DNA of 64,000 nucleotides from Oscillospiraceae bacterium (lineage in GTDB: Bacteria; Bacillota; Clostridia; Oscillospirales; Ruminococcaceae), in the NCBI GenBank assembly GCA_015067185.1, contig SVMZ01000008.1, positions 1 through 64,000 on the forward strand, read 5' to 3'. Every line of letters starts with the position of its first letter. The stretch's first letter is position 1. A program made the position numbers and the translations under genes. A model generated the notes under the pieces. It saw nothing but the letters and a program-made list of their open reading frames with translations, did not search any database and was not told the DNA's origin. Below are positions 50,745 through 59,828 of the stretch, in pieces.

Positions 50745-51170
50745 TTGGAAAAGCGAAATACCGATGATCTGCATCAGGCTCTTATGGCATCACCGGACTT
50801 GGATGGATTTCTGTCGGATAATCAGGAGAATTTCATTGAAGAAAATATTTCGGATAGTTTGAATAAGCTTTTTAGTAAGAAAAATGTAACAAAAGCAGCA
50901 CTAGCCAAACAGTCAGGGATGAGTGAGATATATCTGCATCAGATTTTTGCGGGAAGAAGAACACCGTCACGCAACCGTTTGTTGTGTATCTGTTTTGGAA
51001 TGCAGGTATCGCTGGAAGAGACACAGGAACTGTTGAAAAGCTGTGGACTGGCACAGCTCTATCCCAAATTTAAACGTGATGCAATTATTATTTATGGTTT
51101 AGTGCACGAAGCTACATTGTTTGAGACAAACGACAAACTGTTTGAGGAAAATGAGGAAACACTTTGCTGA
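50745..51170 (+). CDS. Small helix-turn-helix (XRE-like) protein
   Basis: A 141-residue cytoplasmic protein with a Cro/C1-type HTH in the middle (VTKAALAKQSGMSEIYLHQIFAGRRTPS described in two parts: scaffold helix VTKAALAKQSG and recognition helix SEIYLHQIFAGRR). The N-terminus is acidic and the C-terminus (KRDAIIIYGLVHEATLF) resembles the tail of regulators paired with small kinases in Clostridia. The start is TTG 50745 after AAAGGGG. Divergent pairing with the kinase suggests a phosphorylation-linked switch (inference). Confidence 0.8.
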   Translation: MEKRNTDDLHQALMASPDLDGFLSDNQENFIEENISDSLNKLFSKKNVTKAALAKQSGMSEIYLHQIFAGRRTPSRNRLLCICFGMQVSLEETQELLKSCGLAQLYPKFKRDAIIIYGLVHEATLFETNDKLFEENEETLC

Positions 51171-51220
51171 TAGGTTGCAGCAGAAAAATAAGAACAGGGT
51201 ATAAAAAGAATATGAAATCG

Positions 51221-51260
51221 AAATAAATCTATACATATTTATATATGTATAGATTTATTT
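51221..51260 (+). terminator. 18-bp perfect AT-rich inverted repeat
   Basis: AAATAAATCTATACATAT (51221-51238) is perfectly inverted at 51243-51260 around a 4-base loop, 50 bases after the HTH gene. Probably its terminator, though the stem is AT-rich and no separate T-run follows. The rest of the 344-base gap holds the promoter at 51400-51428 and no gene. Confidence 0.6.
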
Positions 51261-51399
51261 GCTACACACAGAAAATGGGTTAAATGAGGAAAAGCTTTGG
51301 TAAGAGCAAAACTCTTTTGTGCTGAAATAGAAAAGGCCTGATAATTACAAAAAAAATAACGCATTTAGAGGAAATCATATTCAAATGGGGAATATAAGA

Positions 51400-51428
51400 T
51401 TGATATATAGATGTAAAAATGATATAAT
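51400..51428 (+). promoter_or_regulatory. Sigma-A promoter of lipoprotein gene
   Basis: TTGATA at 51400-51405, a 17-base spacer and TATAAT at 51423-51428 preceded by TGA (extended -10). Confidence 0.8.
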
Positions 51429-51514
51429 TTGGTTGTATTAACTGAACTTTTATAAAGAATTTTTGGTCAACAGTAATCGGAAACGTTGAGAAGGTGTGAA
51501 AAAGGAGGCTCTTC

Positions 51515-53284
51515 GTGAAAAGGATAGTGGGAATTATTTTGGTATTATTGATGCTCTGTGCCTGTGGAGAGGCAGAGCAAAGTGGAGAAACATCGTTTGA
51601 CAGTGTTGGGGAATCCCTCAGCGAAAGTGCATCGGAGGATATTGAAACAGAAACTTCGGAAGAAATATCCTTGGAAGAAGAGCAGGAACCTCCTTCACAG
51701 GAAGAACGGATCAAAGAAAATCTTTTGCAAAACATGACCGATTTTACCGATGGCTTCTATCCTATGACAGATACGGGGATAATGATATCGCCGGAAAATA
51801 TCAGTATAACAGAGGAGAATGGGTATTTTTCCTTTGATATGTGTATGGAAAAAGCAGATGGGAAGCAAGCGGTGATTCATCTTGATGGAGTAATGATGGG
51901 GGATGACAGAGCAGTTTGCGGCGGATTTCTCGATGCAGATGCAGATACCTGGGCTTTCTGCGGGCTCCATTATGCAGCTTTTATCGATAAAGAGACACTG
52001 AAAGTGACGGAAGTGACACCGGCATTTTCTGATATCGAAGAAGATGTGTGGATTAATGGTGTGATGAAGCTGGATGAAAATGTTGCGGTTGTAGCAACAG
52101 AAACAGGAAGTGACGTTGACGCTGACTTGGAAAAGATTAAAACATGGTTTGCGGTTTATTCCCCGGAGGGGGAAATGACAGAGAAGATTATTCTTGAAGA
52201 AAAAGCGGTTTGGGAAGCTGCAGATTATGTTTGTCCCATTTTTGCACAGAAAATGTTTATTCTGAATACTGAAGAGGGCCGGATTCTTGATTGTGGAATA
52301 ACAACAGTCAATCTGGATACAGGAAAAAATTATTATACTTATGTACAAGCTGCCTTTGAGGCCGATGGAAAAAAGGTGGTAATCTATTGTTATCGTGACG
52401 AGGAAAGCTATGAACTGGAGAACTACATTGCCATACTTTGGGAAGCGGGAAACCCGGTTGGAAATATCATGATGGGCAAACCGAATATCAGTACAGGAAG
52501 AGAAAATGAGCCGCTTGATGGAGAGTTTCTCACAGACAGGAAAGTTGTCTGCACGGACGATTATTCCGGCATGGTGATAGAGCTGGATTTTGAAAAAAGG
52601 GAAAGCTGCGTAACCTATGCATTGGAGGAACGACATCTGATAACATTGCTCGAAGATAGTGACGACGGAAAATATTCTCTCTGGACATCAGGTGACATCA
52701 ATTATGGCGATGTGTTTGCGCATAATGTTGTTCTTAAAAATAACCGTTCCGGAAAAATCAGTTATATTGGTCCAGGAGGCGGGATGTATGGAGGCTATGG
52801 CGGGGCGGGATTTTTCATGAATAACGATGTTTACAACTTTTCCTCTTCTTTCATGGAGGTTTTTAATCCTGAAAGCGGTGAGAAGATCTTTGATATGGGG
52901 AAAAATTTTTACCTGGGAAGAGATGAAAAGACGAACGTGGAAAGGGTTCTGTTTACATTCCGAAGAGATCCGGCAGAATATACTTATATTGTCGTATATG
53001 CAGAGAGCGATGAGTGGGAAACGCGGCATAATACACCGGAAGGAGTTTTCGAGCACAATTGTAATTACAAACTGGGATTTCTCGATAAGGAAGGAAACCT
53101 TGTCGAAAGCTATGACATGGGGATACCTGTGAGATCAACTCAGTTTGGACTTCATACGGTGAGAATGAGATATTCCGAAAAACAGCTGACATTTATGGTG
53201 CGCAACACAGGAAAAGGTTATGATGGGTTTGACTATGTCTTCGATATGGTGAATCATACAGTTACAGTATTGGATGCTCAATAA
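51515..53284 (+). CDS. Lipoprotein of unknown function
   Basis: A 589-residue lipoprotein (IILVLLMLCAC, lipobox Cys) with an acidic Ser/Glu linker of about 50 residues, then a beta-rich body with repeated short strands (for example AFIDKETLKVTEVTPAF, GFLDKEGNLVESYDMG) that could form a beta-propeller. No family recognised. The start is GTG 51515 with AAAGGAGG at 51501-51508. Monocistronic between a consensus promoter and a strong terminator. Confidence 0.75.
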   Translation: MKRIVGIILVLLMLCACGEAEQSGETSFDSVGESLSESASEDIETETSEEISLEEEQEPPSQEERIKENLLQNMTDFTDGFYPMTDTGIMISPENISITEENGYFSFDMCMEKADGKQAVIHLDGVMMGDDRAVCGGFLDADADTWAFCGLHYAAFIDKETLKVTEVTPAFSDIEEDVWINGVMKLDENVAVVATETGSDVDADLEKIKTWFAVYSPEGEMTEKIILEEKAVWEAADYVCPIFAQKMFILNTEEGRILDCGITTVNLDTGKNYYTYVQAAFEADGKKVVIYCYRDEESYELENYIAILWEAGNPVGNIMMGKPNISTGRENEPLDGEFLTDRKVVCTDDYSGMVIELDFEKRESCVTYALEERHLITLLEDSDDGKYSLWTSGDINYGDVFAHNVVLKNNRSGKISYIGPGGGMYGGYGGAGFFMNNDVYNFSSSFMEVFNPESGEKIFDMGKNFYLGRDEKTNVERVLFTFRRDPAEYTYIVVYAESDEWETRHNTPEGVFEHNCNYKLGFLDKEGNLVESYDMGIPVRSTQFGLHTVRMRYSEKQLTFMVRNTGKGYDGFDYVFDMVNHTVTVLDAQ

Positions 53285-53297
53285 AAGGAGAACTGAG

Positions 53298-53345
53298 AAA
53301 AAGCTGTAGGATAAAGTGCCTTGGTAATTATCTTACAGCTTTTTT
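53298..53345 (+). terminator. Rho-independent terminator of lipoprotein gene
   Basis: AAAAAGCTGTA plus GATAA pairs with TTATC plus TACAGCTTTTT (one mismatch) and ends in TTTTTT. From here to 53601 I see no convincing gene. Confidence 0.85.
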
Positions 53346-53601
53346 CGTGAGGAAGAATCAGATGCGCAAAATATAACTGTAAAAAAGAAAAGAAATTTTT
53401 TGCGGTCTCCTGTTGTGTATAGAGCTGCCTCTGTGCGGAGAAAAAATCGAAAAGGGATCCGTAAATAACTCCTTGAAAAAATAAAGAAACGTGGTATACT
53501 ATTATGATATGGTATATGAGTATGCTTTGTCAGAAGAGGATACAGAGTGGCCGTTGTCGGATATTTGCGGAAAAATACTTGGGGAAATCATAAAAAACCT
53601 A

Positions 53602-53630
53602 TTGACAAGCGGGTCGACAGGTGATATAAT
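53602..53630 (+). promoter_or_regulatory. Strong sigma-A promoter of infC-rpmI-rplT operon
   Basis: TTGACA (53602-53607), a 17-base spacer and TATAAT (53625-53630) preceded by TGA: a full consensus plus extended -10, as expected for a translation operon. Confidence 0.9.
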
Positions 53631-53636
53631 ATCTAA

Positions 53637-53792
53637 GACAATAAAGTGGATCAGTTCCCACCTGCCGTTTTACGGATAACGTGCATGGTCAATATGTTTG
53701 CTGCAGTCGGTTTGTGCTGTGGCGGTATTGATTTGTGCGCGGACGGGAATATCGTTCGCGTATTATTTTTATTCAACTGGCTTTAAGGCTAT
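53637..53792 (+). ncRNA. L20-type ribosomal protein leader of infC operon
   Basis: A 150-base untranslated leader between the promoter and the infC ribosome site. It contains short pairing elements (TGG..CCCA near 53648, CCGTTTTACGG at 53672) and ends in an intrinsic terminator. In Firmicutes this operon is autoregulated by L20 binding to such a leader; position and architecture match, but I could not align it to the family model. Confidence 0.65.
53736..53770 (+). terminator. Attenuator in infC leader
   Basis: TGCGCGGACG (53736-53745) pairs fully with CGTTCGCGTA (53753-53762), including two G-U pairs, and is followed by TTATTTTT, 23 bases before the ribosome site. A conditional terminator fits L20 feedback. 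Confidence 0.8.
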
Positions 53793-53806
53793 GGAGGTGT
53801 TGAGCT

Positions 53807-54337
53807 ATCAGCAACAAGGAACTGCTTATCAACGAGGAGATCAAGGACAAGGAAGTGCGCGTGATTGACGCAGATGGTTCTCAGATGGGAATCATGTCCG
53901 CAAAGGATGCCCAGCGTCTGGCTGCGGAAAAGAATCTTGACCTGGTCAAAATCGCTCCTCAGGCTGTGCCGCCGGTATGCCGTATTATGGATTACGGTAA
54001 GTACCGTTTCGAGCAGGCAAAACGAGAGAAGGAAGCAAGAAAAAATCAGAAGGTTGTGGAGATCAAAGAGGTCCGTCTTTCCCTCAATATCGATACCAAC
54101 GATTTCAACACAAAAGTAAACCATGCGTTGAGATTTTTGAGTGATGGAAACAAGGTGAAAGTTTCACTGCGTTACAGAGGAAGAGAAATGGCTCATCAGC
54201 AGATCGGTGAGACCCTGATGAAGCGTTTTGCAGACGCTTGTGCAGATTCCGGAAACGTTGACAAACTGCCGAAGCTGGAAGGACGCAGCATGATCATGTT
54301 TCTTACACCCAAAACCTTGAAGCAGGGACGCGAGTGA
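53807..54337 (+). CDS. infC: Translation initiation factor IF-3, ATC start codon
   Basis: A 176-residue IF-3 with the N-terminal domain (INEEIKDKEVRVID, GSQMGIMSAKDAQRLA), the linker (PPVCRIMDYGKYRFEQAKR) and the C-terminal domain (RLSLNIDTNDFNTK, VKVSLRYRGREMAH). It keeps initiator tRNA selection accurate on the 30S subunit. The frame starts at ATC 53807, after a stop at 53801, with GGAGGTG at 53793-53799 placed 7 bases before it; no ATG, GTG or TTG lies in frame before GTG 53855, which would lose 16 conserved residues. IF-3 discriminates against such starts in its own mRNA, a known autoregulatory device. Confidence 0.93.
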   Translation: MSNKELLINEEIKDKEVRVIDADGSQMGIMSAKDAQRLAAEKNLDLVKIAPQAVPPVCRIMDYGKYRFEQAKREKEARKNQKVVEIKEVRLSLNIDTNDFNTKVNHALRFLSDGNKVKVSLRYRGREMAHQQIGETLMKRFADACADSGNVDKLPKLEGRSMIMFLTPKTLKQGRE

Positions 54338-54416
54338 GTTTGCTAATAAATGCAGCGTTTCGGCGCTGATGAAAATTGCCCTTTATTCAGGAATTAATTA
54401 ACAGGAGGACTACCAA

Positions 54417-54614
54417 ATGCCTAAGCTTAAGAACCACAGCGGTGCAAAAAAGCGCTTCTCCTTTACCAAAACCGGTAAAGTAAAGCGTGCGCATGCTTAC
54501 AAATCCCACATTCTTACAAAGAAGGATACCAAGCGTAAGCGCGGACTTCGTAAGGTAGTTTATGCCGATAAGACCAACACAATGGCTATAAAGGCTCTGC
54601 TTCCCAACAAGTAA
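54417..54614 (+). CDS. rpmI: 50S ribosomal protein L35
   Basis: A 65-residue basic protein, start ATG 54417 with AGGAGG upstream. The L35 pattern is complete: [39 protein letters not shown]. It is the second gene of infC-rpmI-rplT and is part of the large subunit. Confidence 0.98.
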   Translation: MPKLKNHSGAKKRFSFTKTGKVKRAHAYKSHILTKKDTKRKRGLRKVVYADKTNTMAIKALLPNK

Positions 54615-54671
54615 TAAGGAAAAAGCCACGCATGACGTCGGCGAAAACACCGATAACGGAGGAGAATTGTA

Positions 54672-55025
54672 ATGGCTCGTATTAAGCGCGCAACTATGGC
54701 GCATAAAAGAAGAAAAAAGGTTTTGAAACTTGCCAAAGGTTATTTTGGCAGCAAGAGCAGACTGTTCAGAATGGCTAAACAGGCTGTCATGAAGTCCGGT
54801 CAGTATGCTTACATCGGCAGAAGACTGAAGAAGAGAGATTTCAGACGTCTTTGGATTACCCGTATCTCCGCAGGCTGCCGCGCAAACGGAATGAACTATT
54901 CCACATTTATGAACGGTCTCAAGAAGGCTGGCATCACCCTCAACCGCAAGATGCTCTCCGAGATCGCCATCAATGATCCGGCTGCATTTACCGCACTCGT
55001 CGAAAAGGCTAAGGCTGCTCTCTGA
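54672..55025 (+). CDS. rplT: 50S ribosomal protein L20
   Basis: A 117-residue large-subunit assembly protein: [40 protein letters not shown] and [20 protein letters not shown]. It also represses its own operon by binding the leader RNA in Firmicutes. Last gene of the operon, followed by a terminator. Confidence 0.98.
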   Translation: MARIKRATMAHKRRKKVLKLAKGYFGSKSRLFRMAKQAVMKSGQYAYIGRRLKKRDFRRLWITRISAGCRANGMNYSTFMNGLKKAGITLNRKMLSEIAINDPAAFTALVEKAKAAL

Positions 55026-55112
55026 TCAAGAATAGTTTCATAATCCGGTTTATAACGGGTTCAGAGACACGCAGGTGCGTTGTCACAGCAGATATATTTT
55101 CGTATCACTATA

Positions 55113-55147
55113 AACGACCGGGTATTTTAGGTGCTCGGTCGTTTTTT
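55113..55147 (+). terminator. Rho-independent terminator of infC operon
   Basis: AACGACCG pairs with CGGTCGTT and is followed by TTTTT. Confidence 0.88.
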
Positions 55148-55184
55148 CTGAATTTTGAACCAAAAAAGGGAAGACGAAAAATAT

Positions 55185-56003
55185 ATGACAGCAGAAATGT
55201 TTACCGAAAAAATTACAAGCCGGGATAATCCGCTTGTAAGACAACTCAGGCTGCTTTGCGACAGCAGAGCTGAAAGATATGAGCAAAAAGCGTTTGTGAC
55301 AGAGGGAATTAAGCTGTGTTCAGAGGCAGCGGCGGCAGGAATTGTCAAAATATTGCTGGCTACGGAGACGGCAGTTGGAAAATATTCCGACGAGATAGCA
55401 GCGATTGCTGCTGTTTGTGACAGGAAAATTATTGTTTCGGAGAGTATCGCGGCGAAAATTTCGGATGTAAAGTCCCCGCAAGGCGTATTTTGTTTGTGTG
55501 ATATGCTTGACAATCGTAATTTCGCTGATAAAATAAACTATATAGATCCTAAGGGTAAATATATTCTTTTGTGTTCATTGCAGGATCCTGGTAATATTGG
55601 AACTATCATACGCTGCTGCGATGCTTTTGGTGTTACGGCCGTGGTGTTGACAAGAGATTGTCCCGATATCTACAGCCCGAAACTGCTTCGTTCCACCATG
55701 GGAAGTCTTTTCCATCTTCCAGTGATTATTGGTGGAGAGAGAGAGAGGGTTATTCAGAATTTTACCGATGCAGGAATAAAGCTCTATGCGGCGGCATTGT
55801 CTGAGAACAGTATTCCACTTGGAAAAGTTTGTTTTGAAAAAGGAAGTGCTGTCGTGATTGGTAATGAAGGAAAAGGACTTCCTCAGACAATTATCGAAAT
55901 GTGTGATGAAACGGTAAAGATAGAGATGTATGGTCGTGCCGAATCGCTTAATGCGGCTTCGGCGGCATCTATACTTACATACCGATTGATGGAAGAACGA
56001 TAA
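55185..56003 (+). CDS. TrmH/SpoU-family RNA 2'-O-methyltransferase
   Basis: A 272-residue SPOUT methyltransferase. The N-terminal substrate-binding part (ITSRDNPLVRQLRLLCDSRA) is followed by the knotted domain with its three motifs: LQDPGNIGTIIRCCDAFG, VIGNEGKGLPQ and RAESLNAASAASILTYRL. It methylates ribose of rRNA or tRNA, target not deducible. ATG 55185 is chosen with AAGGGA at 55166-55171; TTG 55155 has no ribosome site. It directly follows the L20 operon, as in many Firmicutes. Confidence 0.92.
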   Translation: MTAEMFTEKITSRDNPLVRQLRLLCDSRAERYEQKAFVTEGIKLCSEAAAAGIVKILLATETAVGKYSDEIAAIAAVCDRKIIVSESIAAKISDVKSPQGVFCLCDMLDNRNFADKINYIDPKGKYILLCSLQDPGNIGTIIRCCDAFGVTAVVLTRDCPDIYSPKLLRSTMGSLFHLPVIIGGERERVIQNFTDAGIKLYAAALSENSIPLGKVCFEKGSAVVIGNEGKGLPQTIIEMCDETVKIEMYGRAESLNAASAASILTYRLMEER

Positions 56004-56042
56004 CAAAAAAGAAAAATTGAACGGAAACGGAGGTGGCAGTCA

Positions 56043-57620
56043 GTGGTAAGAGATTGGTTGTATTGGATATGGTTTGCGGAGGCATTTGGGCCGGGAGTTG
56101 ACTGTCGCGCCGTAATAGAAGAATATGGCGAGCCCCGTGCATTTTATAATGAGGGGGAAAATGTAATTGATGAACTGCGCCGAAGAGGAAGAATCAAGAT
56201 TTCCACTGCACGGGCAGATCGGATCCGGGATTCTTTCAACGAGGATTCTCTGGACGATGCAAAGCGTATTTTGGACAAGGTGTATCGGTTAGGTCTGAAG
56301 ATGACTGTGCCGGTGGATGGTACCTATCCCAAAGGGCTGAGAAGAATTTCTGCGATGCCAATATTGCTTTATATAAAAGGAGAACTTACAGAGCAGCAAA
56401 ATGATCTTATGATTGGCGTTGTCGGCAGCAGAAAATGTTCGGCATATTCTTTGCAAAGGACGAAAAAACTCTGCAGAGAACTGGCTGGGGGCGGAGCAAT
56501 TGTTGTCAGCGGTTTGGCAGAGGGGATTGATACTGCAGCAGCGCAGGCGGCATTGCAGGCTGATAAAAAGACGATAGCTGTTGTGGGATGCGGTTTGGAC
56601 AGAGTATATCCGGCATGCAACCGGGGATTGTTTGAAAAAGTTGCACAGAACGGGGCGGTTATTTCGGAGTATGCTCCCGGTACGCCGCCGAGAGCAATGA
56701 ATTTTCCGCAAAGGAATCGAATCATATCCGGTATGTCGTCCGGTGTAGTTGTAGTGGAAGCCGGCAGCAAAAGCGGTGCACTGATTACAGCTAAGGATGC
56801 AGAAAAGCAGAACAGAGACGTGTTTGTATTGGATTGTTTTGAAGACAGTAACAGCGAAGGTGATTTTCAGGGCTGCCGTCTTCTTGCATTGCGTGGAGCA
56901 AATAAAATTGCAGGAGCAAGCGATATTTTTGAATATTACGGGCAAAAAGCGGGAGAAGCACCTGATGATGAAAGTTTCCTATGGGAAGACAGATACCTTG
57001 CAGGGGAACAGGACTGTGAACTGTACGATTTTGATGAACCGGAATGGCTGGCAAAGAGATATCATGCCAGCGATATCAATCGGGGGCAAGGAGACAGTGA
57101 AACAGGAGACGGGTGGCATCACCCGAAAGGAGTGCGTATTGTGCTTCCCGAACGAGGTTGGCCCGAGCCTCCCATCTGTGCAGCAGATCCGAAAACCAAA
57201 AAATTCAACTCTTTTCTGAAAAGTATGTCTTCGGAAAGAGGCATATACGGCGGGACTGTTATTACGTTTGATCGTTACAATGAAGATGAAGTGACGGATA
57301 AAAAGTCGCTGGCAATGAGAAAAGCGGAAAAAATATCCGAACCGGCCAAAAGAAAAAATACGAATATCATGCAGCGAGAAAGCCATATTAAGGCAGAGAG
57401 AACGAAGGAAGAAGCGTTTTTCGATCCGGATCTGCAGGAGCTTTCGGAGTTGGCAAGAACGATTTTGAAAGAGCTGTCCGATATTCCGATTGGTCTGGAG
57501 GAGCTTTCAGGCATGCTGGATGTTCGTGTGGATAAATTGGCAGCGGCCCTTGCAGAACTTGAAATCAGCGGCTTTGTAAAATCTATACCGGGAGCACGGT
57601 ATATGCTGATTGAAAAATGA
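56043..57620 (+). CDS. dprA: DNA-processing protein DprA (Smf) with long insert
   Basis: A 525-residue protein. DprA loads RecA on incoming single-stranded DNA in transformation. The Rossmann-like domain is complete (IGVVGSRKCSAYS, VSGLAEGIDTAAAQAAL, VGCGLDRVYPACNRGL, FPQRNRIISGMSSGVVVVEA, GSKSGALITA) and a C-terminal winged helix occupies about 463-525. Between them, residues 301-462 form a charged linker with no recognised domain, making the protein about 160 residues longer than typical. The start is GTG 56043 with GGAGGTGG 6 bases upstream. topA follows 84 bases later, the common dprA-topA-trmFO order. Confidence 0.93.
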   Translation: MVRDWLYWIWFAEAFGPGVDCRAVIEEYGEPRAFYNEGENVIDELRRRGRIKISTARADRIRDSFNEDSLDDAKRILDKVYRLGLKMTVPVDGTYPKGLRRISAMPILLYIKGELTEQQNDLMIGVVGSRKCSAYSLQRTKKLCRELAGGGAIVVSGLAEGIDTAAAQAALQADKKTIAVVGCGLDRVYPACNRGLFEKVAQNGAVISEYAPGTPPRAMNFPQRNRIISGMSSGVVVVEAGSKSGALITAKDAEKQNRDVFVLDCFEDSNSEGDFQGCRLLALRGANKIAGASDIFEYYGQKAGEAPDDESFLWEDRYLAGEQDCELYDFDEPEWLAKRYHASDINRGQGDSETGDGWHHPKGVRIVLPERGWPEPPICAADPKTKKFNSFLKSMSSERGIYGGTVITFDRYNEDEVTDKKSLAMRKAEKISEPAKRKNTNIMQRESHIKAERTKEEAFFDPDLQELSELARTILKELSDIPIGLEELSGMLDVRVDKLAAALAELEISGFVKSIPGARYMLIEK

Positions 57621-57704
57621 TGGCAGGATATGCGGTCAGCAGGAATTAAGTACGAAACAGGTTAAACAGAAAATAAAATTTAAGACAAGGTGAAGGTTTA
57701 GAGA

Positions 57705-59792
57705 ATGTCCAAGTTGGTTATTGTGGAATCTCCGGCTAAGGCCAAAACCATAAAAAAATATCTCGGTGAGGGCTACGATGTGGTAGCGTCCATGGGACAC
57801 GTGATTGATTTGCCTAAGAGCAAGCTGGGCGTCGATGTGGATAATGATTTTTCACCGAATTATGTGACAATAGAAGGAAAAGGAGATCTTGTCGAATCTC
57901 TTATCAAGCAGGCAAAAAAAAGTGACGGTGTGTTTCTGGCAACGGACCCTGACCGTGAAGGAGAAGCGATTTCCTGGCATCTTGCTAAGGTTTTCGGGAT
58001 GGATCTCAAGGAAAAGAACCGTGTTACCTTCAATGAGATTACCAAAAGCGGCGTGAAAAACGGAATGGATCACCCAAGACAGATTGATGTCTCGCTTGTG
58101 GATGCACAACAGACACGAAGAATCCTTGACAGGATTGTGGGCTATAAGCTCAGTCCGTTTTTGTGGAAAAAGGTGAGAAGAGGTTTGTCTGCGGGAAGAG
58201 TTCAGTCGGTTGCGGTAAGACTCATCTCCGACCGTGAAGAAGAGATCAAGGTGTTTGTGCCGGTGGAATATTGGTCCATTGATGCAAAGCTGCTCTCTCC
58301 TAATGATAAACGCGAATTTACAGCTAAATTTTATGGTAAAGACGGAAAACAGCTGGAGCTGCATACCAAGGAAGAGGCGGATGCAATTCTGGCAAAGCTG
58401 GACGGCGCTGACTATGAGGTGGTCGGTGTTAAGAAAGGTCTGCGTAAAAAGGCGCCGGCTCCTCCCTTTATTACATCTACATTGCAGCAGGAAGCTTCCC
58501 GTAAACTGGGCTTCCAGGCACGTAGAACAATGAAAGCGGCTCAGGAGCTCTATGAAGGTATCGACGTGGAAGGTCAAGGTGCTGTGGGTCTGATCACCTA
58601 TATGCGTACCGATTCTCTGCGTATCTCCGATGAGGCTGCTTCTGCGGCAGAAGCCTATATCGATGAAACTTACGGAAAAGCATATCGTACCCCCAAGCGT
58701 AGGGTGTTCAAGAGTAAATCCGGCGCACAGGATGCGCACGAGGCGATCCGCCCCACGATGCCGGAAATGACACCTGCAAAACTGAAAAAGAGTCTCAGCA
58801 GCGATCAGTATAAGCTGTACAAGTTGATTTGGGAGCGCTTTATTGCCAGCCAGATGGCCAATGCTCAGTTGGAAACGGTTTCAGTGGAGATTCTGGCCAA
58901 CGGATACAGCTTTAAAGCTTCCGGATATTCTGTAAAATTTGATGGTTACACCGTTCTTTATGAAGAGGGACGGGATGATGAAGAGGAAAAGAGCACCCGT
59001 CTGCCGGAGATTTCTCAGGGCGATTTCCTCAAACTGCTGTCGATAGACGGTGGTCAGCACTTTACCCAGCCGCCCGCAAGATTCACGGAAGCTTCTCTTA
59101 TTAAAACACTGGAAGAAAACGGAATTGGACGTCCGAGTACCTATGCGCCGATTATTTCTACCATTCTTTCCCGTGGTTATGTAGAACGGGAAGGAAAATC
59201 CCTCCGTCCCACCATTTTGGGAACGGTTACAACACAGTTGATGTGTGAGCGGTTCCCCAACATTGTTGACGTGGAATTTACAGCCAACATGGAAAAGACA
59301 CTGGACGATGTTGCAGATGGAACAAGCAGTTGGGTGGGAACTCTGAGAGACTTCTACGGTCCGTTTATGTCCACTTTGGAAACAGCGGAAGAGCAGATGA
59401 AGGGCATTCGTGTAAAAATTCCCGATGAAGAGACAGACGAAGTTTGCCAGGTCTGCGGCAAAAAGATGGTTATAAAGACAGGAAGATTTGGAAAATTTTT
59501 GGCATGTTCCGGATTCCCTGAGTGTACCTATACACAGAAAATCAAAAAGGAGACTGCAGGAAATTGCCCTCTCTGCGGTTCCAGAATGATGTCTATGAAG
59601 AGCAAGAACGGAAAAGAATTTTACGGCTGTTCCAAGTATCCCGAATGTTCCTTTATGAGCTGGGATGTGCCGTTGGCAGATGAGTGCCCCGATTGCGGTG
59701 CCACACTTTTCCGTAAAAAAGGACGCGGCGGTAAAACCTATTGTGCCAAAGAAGGCTGCGGATATGTCAAGGGTGTAGAGGATGCGGAATAA
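57705..59792 (+). CDS. topA: DNA topoisomerase I
   Basis: A 695-residue type IA topoisomerase that relaxes negative supercoils. The Toprim domain has LVIVESPAKAKTIKKYL and DPDREGEAISWHLA (81-94); the active-site Tyr299 is in LITYMRTDSLRIS. The C-terminus has three topoisomerase zinc ribbons with CxxC pairs (CQVCGKK, CPLCGS, CPDCGA). Length and order are normal. The start ATG 57705 has AAGGTG upstream. Confidence 0.98.
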   Translation: MSKLVIVESPAKAKTIKKYLGEGYDVVASMGHVIDLPKSKLGVDVDNDFSPNYVTIEGKGDLVESLIKQAKKSDGVFLATDPDREGEAISWHLAKVFGMDLKEKNRVTFNEITKSGVKNGMDHPRQIDVSLVDAQQTRRILDRIVGYKLSPFLWKKVRRGLSAGRVQSVAVRLISDREEEIKVFVPVEYWSIDAKLLSPNDKREFTAKFYGKDGKQLELHTKEEADAILAKLDGADYEVVGVKKGLRKKAPAPPFITSTLQQEASRKLGFQARRTMKAAQELYEGIDVEGQGAVGLITYMRTDSLRISDEAASAAEAYIDETYGKAYRTPKRRVFKSKSGAQDAHEAIRPTMPEMTPAKLKKSLSSDQYKLYKLIWERFIASQMANAQLETVSVEILANGYSFKASGYSVKFDGYTVLYEEGRDDEEEKSTRLPEISQGDFLKLLSIDGGQHFTQPPARFTEASLIKTLEENGIGRPSTYAPIISTILSRGYVEREGKSLRPTILGTVTTQLMCERFPNIVDVEFTANMEKTLDDVADGTSSWVGTLRDFYGPFMSTLETAEEQMKGIRVKIPDEETDEVCQVCGKKMVIKTGRFGKFLACSGFPECTYTQKIKKETAGNCPLCGSRMMSMKSKNGKEFYGCSKYPECSFMSWDVPLADECPDCGATLFRKKGRGGKTYCAKEGCGYVKGVEDAE

Positions 59793-59828
59793 CCGCAGAG
59801 ACAAACCAAAAGAAAATGAGGATCTGCT

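Noticed and set aside
51280..51735. A 151-codon minus-strand frame between the HTH gene and the lipoprotein gene
   Set aside because: It overlaps the lipoprotein promoter, signal peptide and start, has AT-rich composition and no family motif.
53491..53679. A 62-codon frame before infC
   Set aside because: It overlaps the consensus promoter and the leader RNA of the infC operon and has no ribosome site or homology.
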